From assembly GCA_035652535.1 (NCBI GenBank), contig DASRDP010000161.1:1-37620 (forward strand): a DNA stretch of 37,620 bases, given 5' to 3'. The translations under genes were made by a program, and so were the position numbers. This DNA is from Chloroflexota bacterium. Its GTDB lineage: Bacteria; Chloroflexota; UBA6077; SHYK01. The notes under the pieces were generated by a model. The model saw only the letters and a list, made by a program, of their open reading frames with translations. It was not told the DNA's origin and made no database searches. Shown piece after piece: positions 33,185-37,620 of this stretch. Each line of letters begins with the position of its first letter. The stretch's first letter is position 1.

Positions 33185-33977
33185 CGTCCTCATCCTCATC
33201 GGGTTCAAAGATCGCGGGGCCCTCGGGAATGACGATCTCCTCCTCAGCCTCGGCCACCGCCGGGCCTGGCGCTTCCGCGATTGGCGCCTGCGGCGGCGGT
33301 GCGACGCCGGCGCGTCCCCGCGGGGCCGGCACGGGCTCCGGCGCCTGGCCGGGCACCACATCCCCAAGATAGATCCAGGCCTTGACACCGATCAGTCCAA
33401 AGGTGGTGTGCGCCTCGGCCAGGCCATAGTCGATGTTGGCACGTATGGTGTGCAGCGGCACGCGGCCTTCCCGCTCCCACTCACGTCGCGACATCTCCGC
33501 GCCACCGAGCCGCCCGGACACCTGGACCCGGACGCCGCGCGCACCAAAGCGCATGGCACGCCCGACGGCCTGCTTCATCGCTCGGCGAAACGCGACCCGC
33601 CGTTGCAGCTGTTCGGCGATGCTCTGCGCCAGCAGGGTCGCATTGAGCTCTGGCTGGCGTATCTCCGAGATCGTGATGCGCGCCTTCTTGCCGGTCGTCG
33701 CTTCGAGCGTCTTGCGCAGCTCTTCGACCTTGGCGCCGCCCTTCCCGATGACAATGCCCGGCTTCGCCGCGTGGATCGTCACGCCGACCTGGTTCGCGGA
33801 CCGTTCGATGTCGACGCGCGGGATCCCCGCGTCCGAGAGCCGGGACATGATCGTCCGCCGAATCGTGAGGTCTTCGTGAAGCAGGGTTGGAAAGGTACGG
33901 TCATCGGCATACCAACGCGCCTGGCGCTCCTTGTTGATGCCGAGCCGGAATCCGATCGGATGCACTTTTTGTCCCAC
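33162..33977 (-). CDS. rpsC: Ribosomal protein uS3, with acidic C-terminal extension
   Basis: Part of the mRNA entry and its helicase activity. [22 protein letters not shown], the KH domain with [15 protein letters not shown] and [25 protein letters not shown] are diagnostic. After the normal end near residue 211 there are about 60 more residues: first Pro/Ala-rich, then acidic (DEDEDD near the end). The start is GTG 33977. The length is 271. The stop lies inside rplP. Confidence 0.96.
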   Translation of the reverse strand: MGQKVHPIGFRLGINKERQARWYADDRTFPTLLHEDLTIRRTIMSRLSDAGIPRVDIERSANQVGVTIHAAKPGIVIGKGGAKVEELRKTLEATTGKKARITISEIRQPELNATLLAQSIAEQLQRRVAFRRAMKQAVGRAMRFGARGVRVQVSGRLGGAEMSRREWEREGRVPLHTIRANIDYGLAEAHTTFGLIGVKAWIYLGDVVPGQAPEPVPAPRGRAGVAPPPQAPIAEAPGPAVAEAEEEIVIPEGPAIFEPDEDEDDASTEAR

Positions 33978-33980
33978 GCC

Positions 33981-34328
33981 TCAGGCCTCCCGTTCCCTCA
34001 CGACCACGGTGATATGGCTTGATCGCTTTCGCAGCGGCCCAACGCGGCCCCGTGCCTTGGCCCGGTACCGACGCAGCGATGTGCCCGGATCCGCGATGAC
34101 GTTGGCGACGTACAGATCATTCGGATCGAGATCGAAGTTGTTCTCGGCGTTCGCCGCGGCAGACTTTACGGCCTTGAGTACGGGGGTCGACGCGCGCTGC
34201 GGCATGAACCGCAGCAGCGCGAGGGCGTCAGACAGCCGCTTTCCCTTGACCGCGTCGCCCACGAGCCGAACCTTGCGCGGCGTCATCCGCACGTTTCGGG
34301 CCGTGGCGCGAATTTCGATCTCAGCCAT
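33981..34328 (-). CDS. rplV: Ribosomal protein uL22
   Basis: Its extended loop lines the exit tunnel. ATARNVRMTPRKVRLVGDAVKGK, VLKAVKSAAANAENNFDLDPNDL and the RRYRAKARGRVGPLRKRSSHI segment are diagnostic. ATG 34328 is used here; a GTG three codons upstream (34337) is possible, and neither has an ideally spaced Shine-Dalgarno. The length is 115. It follows rpsS. Confidence 0.94.
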   Translation of the reverse strand: MAEIEIRATARNVRMTPRKVRLVGDAVKGKRLSDALALLRFMPQRASTPVLKAVKSAAANAENNFDLDPNDLYVANVIADPGTSLRRYRAKARGRVGPLRKRSSHITVVVREREA

Positions 34329-34394
34329 TCCTCTCACTCACGCGCCGGGCGCGCGCCTCGCACGCGGGCGCTCCCGCCGATCTCCATCCCACGA

Positions 34395-34679
34395 CTAGCG
34401 AACCCGTGTTGCTTTCTCGCCCCGCGCCGTGTGGCCACGAAAATGGCGGGTGGGCGCAAACTCACCCAATTTGTGTCCCACCATGTTTTCCGTTATGTAA
34501 ATAGGAACGTGGATGCGCCCATTGTGCACGCCGATGGTGTGGCCGACCATCTGTGGGAAGATCGTCGAATCTCGCGACCACGTCTTGAACACGACTTTTC
34601 GCCCCGTTTGGTTCAGCATCTCGATCTTGCCGAGAAGCTTCACGTCGACGTGCGGCCCTTTCTTCAGCGAACGACTCAC
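34395..34679 (-). CDS. rpsS: Ribosomal protein uS19
   Basis: Lies in the head of the small subunit. [62 protein letters not shown] are diagnostic. The start is GTG 34679. The length is 94. It follows rplB by 14 nt. Confidence 0.97.
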   Translation of the reverse strand: MSRSLKKGPHVDVKLLGKIEMLNQTGRKVVFKTWSRDSTIFPQMVGHTIGVHNGRIHVPIYITENMVGHKLGEFAPTRHFRGHTARGEKATRVR

Positions 34680-34693
34680 GCGCCCCGCTCCTG

Positions 34694-35518
34694 TTACTTC
34701 GTCCGACGACGAACGATGAATTGATCAGTGTCCTTCCGCCGGCGTGTCCGATACCCCATCGCCGGCTTGCCCCACGGCGTCTGCGGCTGGCCGCCGCGCG
34801 GGGCTTTCCCCTCCCCGCCGCCGTGGGGATGGTCCCGTGGGTTCATCACGGAGCCCCGGACCGTGGGGCGGATGCCGAGCCAGCGGCTGCGGCCCGCCTT
34901 TCCCAGCTTCATGGCGGCGTGCTCGGGGTTGCCCACCTGGCCGATCGTCGCCTTGCAGTCGCAGTGGACTCGGTGTACCTCGCCCGATGGCAACCGTACC
35001 TGCGCCCAGTCGCCATCCTTCGCCATGAGCTGCGCGGCGTTCCCCGCGCTGCGAACGAGCCGGGCGCCCTGACCGGGTCGGAGCTCGATGTTGTGGATCG
35101 TGGTGCCGGTGGGGATGTTGCGCAGCGGCAGCGTGTTGCCGACGGCGAGATCCGCGTCGCTCCCGCTCATAATCCGAGCACCGACGCGGAGGCCGGCCGG
35201 CGCGATCACGTAGCGCTTTTCGCCGTCGTCATACTGTACGAGAGCGATGCGCGCCGCCCGGTTCGGGTCGTATTCGATGGCTTGAACGACGCCACCCACC
35301 CCGATCTTGTCGCGCTTCCAGTCGACGATCCGGTACATCCGCTTGTGGCCGCCTCCGCGATGCCGCACGCTGAGCCGACCGCTGTTGTTGCGGCCTGCCC
35401 GCTTCTTGAGCGGCACGACGAGGCTTTTCTCGGGCTTCGACTTGGTGATCTCCGAAAAGGTCGAGCCCGTCATCCCGCGGCGGCCAGGGGAGGTTGGCTT
35501 GTAAAGCTTCGTCGGCAT
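34694..35518 (-). CDS. rplB: Ribosomal protein uL2
   Basis: Needed for subunit joining and the peptidyl transferase centre. [55 protein letters not shown] and the [19 protein letters not shown] segment (with the conserved catalytic-centre histidine just before it) are diagnostic. The length is 274. ATG 35518. Confidence 0.97.
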   Translation of the reverse strand: MPTKLYKPTSPGRRGMTGSTFSEITKSKPEKSLVVPLKKRAGRNNSGRLSVRHRGGGHKRMYRIVDWKRDKIGVGGVVQAIEYDPNRAARIALVQYDDGEKRYVIAPAGLRVGARIMSGSDADLAVGNTLPLRNIPTGTTIHNIELRPGQGARLVRSAGNAAQLMAKDGDWAQVRLPSGEVHRVHCDCKATIGQVGNPEHAAMKLGKAGRSRWLGIRPTVRGSVMNPRDHPHGGGEGKAPRGGQPQTPWGKPAMGYRTRRRKDTDQFIVRRRTK

Positions 35519-35528
35519 ATCCTACCCG

Positions 35529-35813
35529 TCAAACACCTTGGAAGAACTCGATGCGCTGGCCCGACTCCAGGGAGACGACCGCCTTCTTCCACGGCGACGT
35601 CATCCCCTGGGTGCGTCCCATGCGTCGCATCTTTCCGCGCATATGGAGGACGTTGACGGCGCGCACGCGTACCTTGAACACCTCTTCAACGGCGCGCTTG
35701 ATCTCGATCTTGTTGGCGTCACGCGCGACCTCGAACACGTACTGGCTATTGCCCCCCAGCATCGTGCTCTTCTCGGTGATCACCGGCCGCCGCAACACGT
35801 CGTAGGAATCCAT
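35529..35813 (-). CDS. rplW: Ribosomal protein uL23
   Basis: The docking site for trigger factor at the tunnel exit. VLRRPVITEKSTML and YVFEVARDANKIEIKRAVEEVFKVRV are diagnostic, followed by KMRRMGRTQGMTSPWKKAVVSL. The length is 94. ATG 35813; it lies 18 nt after rplD. Confidence 0.97.
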   Translation of the reverse strand: MDSYDVLRRPVITEKSTMLGGNSQYVFEVARDANKIEIKRAVEEVFKVRVRAVNVLHMRGKMRRMGRTQGMTSPWKKAVVSLESGQRIEFFQGV

Positions 35814-35831
35814 CTCTCCCTCGTTCTTCGA

Positions 35832-36479
35832 TCAGGCGACCGCGGATTCGTCGGCCTCGCCGAGCAACAGGCGGGTGACGGGCGCAATCGCATCTCGATA
35901 CATCACGACGGCGTCCGCCCGCAGGACCTCGAGCACGCTCAACCCATTGGGCAATGCCACGCGGACGCCCGGCAGGTTCCCGGACGCCTGGCGCAACTCG
36001 GGCTCGTGCTCCGCCGTCACGATAACAACGCTTCCGCCAACGCCGAGGGCCTGGAAGATCTTCGCCAGTTCCTTGGTTCGCCCATCCGCGGGCTCAAGCC
36101 GGTTCACCACCGTGAGCGCCTCGGACCGCATCTTTTCCGACAGCGCCGACCGGAGGGCGAGGCGCCGCATCTTCCTCGGCAATCGCTGATGATAGCTCCG
36201 GGGGTGCGGCCCGAACACGATGCCGCCTCCGCGCCAGTGCGGTGCGCTCTGCATTCCCTGGCGCGCACGCCCGGTTCCCTTCTGTCGCCACGGCTTCTTC
36301 CCGCTCCCGGCTACGAGGCCCCGAGTGAGCGTGTTCGCCGTCCCATGCCGCTGGTTCGCTTGCTGGGCCACGACGGCCTGGTGCAGAACTGCGCGATTCG
36401 GCTCGATCCCAAACACCCGCTCGTCCAGCTCAACGGTGCCGACGCGCTCGCCTGTCGAGCTTCGCACGTACGCTTCCAT
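35832..36479 (-). CDS. rplD: Ribosomal protein uL4
   Basis: Lines the exit tunnel; in E. coli it represses the S10 operon. HQAVVAQQANQRHGTANTLTRG, KKPWRQKGTGRARQGMQSAPHWRGGGIVFGPHPRSY are diagnostic. ATG 36479 overlaps the rplC stop (TGATG); a GTG one codon upstream (36482) is an alternative. The length is 215. Confidence 0.96.
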   Translation of the reverse strand: MEAYVRSSTGERVGTVELDERVFGIEPNRAVLHQAVVAQQANQRHGTANTLTRGLVAGSGKKPWRQKGTGRARQGMQSAPHWRGGGIVFGPHPRSYHQRLPRKMRRLALRSALSEKMRSEALTVVNRLEPADGRTKELAKIFQALGVGGSVVIVTAEHEPELRQASGNLPGVRVALPNGLSVLEVLRADAVVMYRDAIAPVTRLLLGEADESAVA

Positions 36480-37111
36480 CACGACGACCCTCGCTCGCGG
36501 CGCGCCTTGGTAATGCGCACGATCCCCCCCGACGGGCCCGGCACGGCGCCTTTGAGGGCGAGGAGGTTGCGCGCCGGGTCGATGGCGAGCACTTCCAAGT
36601 TCTTGACCGTCACGCGCGCACTCCCCATATGGCCGGCCATGCGCGTCCCCTTTAGAACTCGGCCGGGTGTGGTACCGGCCCCCGAGGAGCCGAGCGCCCG
36701 CCAGCGATCCGACTGGCCGTGCGTCTTGGGCCCCCCGCCAAACCCGTGGCGGCGAACCACGCCGGCGAAACCACGCCCCTTGGAGACCGCCGCGACATCC
36801 ACCGTGTCTCCAACGGCAAACACCGATACATCCAGCTTTTGGCCTACGGTCAGATCGGCCTCTGAATCGACCGGCACCTCGCGCAGGTGCTTCAGCCTGG
36901 GCAACCCCTTCAGGTGGCCGGCGGCCGGCTTCGAAAGCTTCGCCGTCTCGCCGTAGCCGATCTGCGCGGCCGCGTAGCCGTCGCGCTCCGGCGTTTTGAT
37001 CTGGGTTACGTAGCAGGGGCCCACGGAAACGAGCGTGGCGCCAACGACGGCGCCGGAGCCGCTGACCATACGGCTCATGCGGAGTTTCTTGCCCAGCAGC
37101 CCCTGAATCAC
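36479..37111 (-). CDS. rplC: Ribosomal protein uL3
   Basis: One of the first proteins to bind 23S r[71 protein letters not shown] are diagnostic. The start is GTG 37111. The length is 210. It follows rpsJ by 29 nt. Confidence 0.96.
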   Translation of the reverse strand: MIQGLLGKKLRMSRMVSGSGAVVGATLVSVGPCYVTQIKTPERDGYAAAQIGYGETAKLSKPAAGHLKGLPRLKHLREVPVDSEADLTVGQKLDVSVFAVGDTVDVAAVSKGRGFAGVVRRHGFGGGPKTHGQSDRWRALGSSGAGTTPGRVLKGTRMAGHMGSARVTVKNLEVLAIDPARNLLALKGAVPGPSGGIVRITKARRERGSS

Positions 37112-37140
37112 GACAGCCCCCCCGCCGGCTCCATTTGCAT

Positions 37141-37455
37141 CTACAGCTTGATCTCGATGTCGACGCCCGATGCGAGGTTCAGTCGCATGAGGGCATCCAC
37201 GGTTCGAGGACTCGGCTCGAGCACGTCGATGAGGCGCTTGTGCGTGCGCAGCTCGAACTGCTCGCGCGAGTCTTTGTCGATAAAGGGCGACCGAATCACG
37301 GTGAACTTCTCCAGCTTCGTCGGCAGGGGAATCGGACCGGCAACCTGGGCCCCGGTGCGCTCGGCGGTCTCGACGATCTGCTGGGCAGCCTGATCGAGGC
37401 TCTTGTGATCGAAGCCTTTCAGCCGAATCCGAATCCGCTGACGAAGCCGCGCCAT
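37141..37455 (-). CDS. rpsJ: Ribosomal protein uS10
   Basis: A small-subunit head protein that also works with NusB in antitermination. [41 protein letters not shown] and the [20 protein letters not shown] segment are diagnostic. The length is 104. ATG 37455 lies 9 nt after the tuf stop, and a purine-rich GGAGCGAAGG fills the gap. Confidence 0.97.
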   Translation of the reverse strand: MARLRQRIRIRLKGFDHKSLDQAAQQIVETAERTGAQVAGPIPLPTKLEKFTVIRSPFIDKDSREQFELRTHKRLIDVLEPSPRTVDALMRLNLASGVDIEIKL

Positions 37456-37464
37456 CCTTCGCTC

Positions 37465-37620
37465 CTAGCCCTGCACCTGGGTGATGACCCCGGCGCCCAC
37501 CGTCCGGCCGCCCTCCCGAATCGCAAACCGCAGCCCTTCCTCGATCGCCACCGGCGTGATCAGCTCAATCTCCATCCGCACGTTGTCCCCGGGCATCACC
37601 ATCTCTACCCCCTCCGGTAG
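37465..37620 (-). CDS. tuf: Elongation factor Tu, C-terminal end (runs off the window)
   Basis: The last 51 codons of EF-Tu, which brings aminoacyl-tRNA to the ribosome. The frame reads [14 protein letters not shown], then [34 protein letters not shown], the conserved end of domain 3. The stop is TAG at 37467-37465. The 5' part lies beyond the window. Its position before rpsJ joins the str operon to the S10 operon. Confidence 0.95.
   Translation of the reverse strand, partial: LPEGVEMVMPGDNVRMEIELITPVAIEEGLRFAIREGGRTVGAGVITQVQG

Noticed and set aside
1-37620. CRISPR array, insertion sequence or prophage
   Set aside because: No regularly spaced repeats, no transposase or integrase-like protein, and no terminal inverted repeats were found; gene content is core metabolism and translation.

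Overview
This is a high-G+C bacterial chromosome segment, gene-dense, with no tRNA, rRNA, IS element or CRISPR array that I can see. The protein set suggests a Chloroflexota-like lineage: an alternative complex III (ACIII) locus, a MoaD-MoaE fusion, a BFN-domain protein, many GTG/TTG starts, and -10 boxes placed 6 nt before a start codon. The phylum is an inference from gene content and style, not a search result.

Left part (1-7148): the start of an unidentified minus-strand gene follows an N-acetylmuramoyl-L-alanine amidase gene. Divergent from these is a plus-strand run: recF, a tatA/B-like gene (ATGA overlap), a BFN-domain protein and a fused MoaD-MoaE molybdopterin synthase. An SdpI/DUF1648 membrane protein gene converges on it. 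Then come rsfS with a 60-residue membrane protein, and a convergent FAD-linked oxidase of the glycolate oxidase/D-lactate dehydrogenase type.

Middle part (7262-16488): the plus-strand respiratory locus. A monohaem lipoprotein cytochrome c is followed by a 355-nt non-coding interval. Then come a small membrane protein, the pentahaem ActA-like cytochrome, a Tat-exported MopB-like protein (ActB1), a 15-cysteine iron-sulfur protein (ActB2), an ActF-like membrane subunit, the NrfD-type ActC, ActD (DUF3341), the monohaem lipoprotein ActE and a 60-residue membrane protein. Together they would oxidise quinol and pass electrons through Fe-S clusters and haems to a periplasmic acceptor. Compared with characterised ACIII loci, ActB is split in two and the ActF-like gene sits between ActB2 and ActC.

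Right-centre (16526-21093): a minus-strand tlyA-nadK-recN operon, and divergent from it a UbiA-family gene resembling decaprenyl-phosphate phosphoribosyltransferase. Its promoter and intrinsic terminator are both recognisable.

Right part (21216-37620, minus strand): one long translation supercluster running from tuf (C-terminal end only) through S10, L3, L4, L23, L2, S19, L22, S3, L16, L29, S17, L14, L24, L5, S14, S8, L6, L18, S5, L30, L15, secY, adk, L36, S13, S11, S4, rpoA, L17, truA, L13 and S9. The map and infA genes that often lie between adk and rpmJ are absent. RpoA and S3 carry acidic C-terminal extensions. I see no clearly unprecedented system; the rearranged ACIII locus with its unassigned small membrane proteins is the best candidate for something new.
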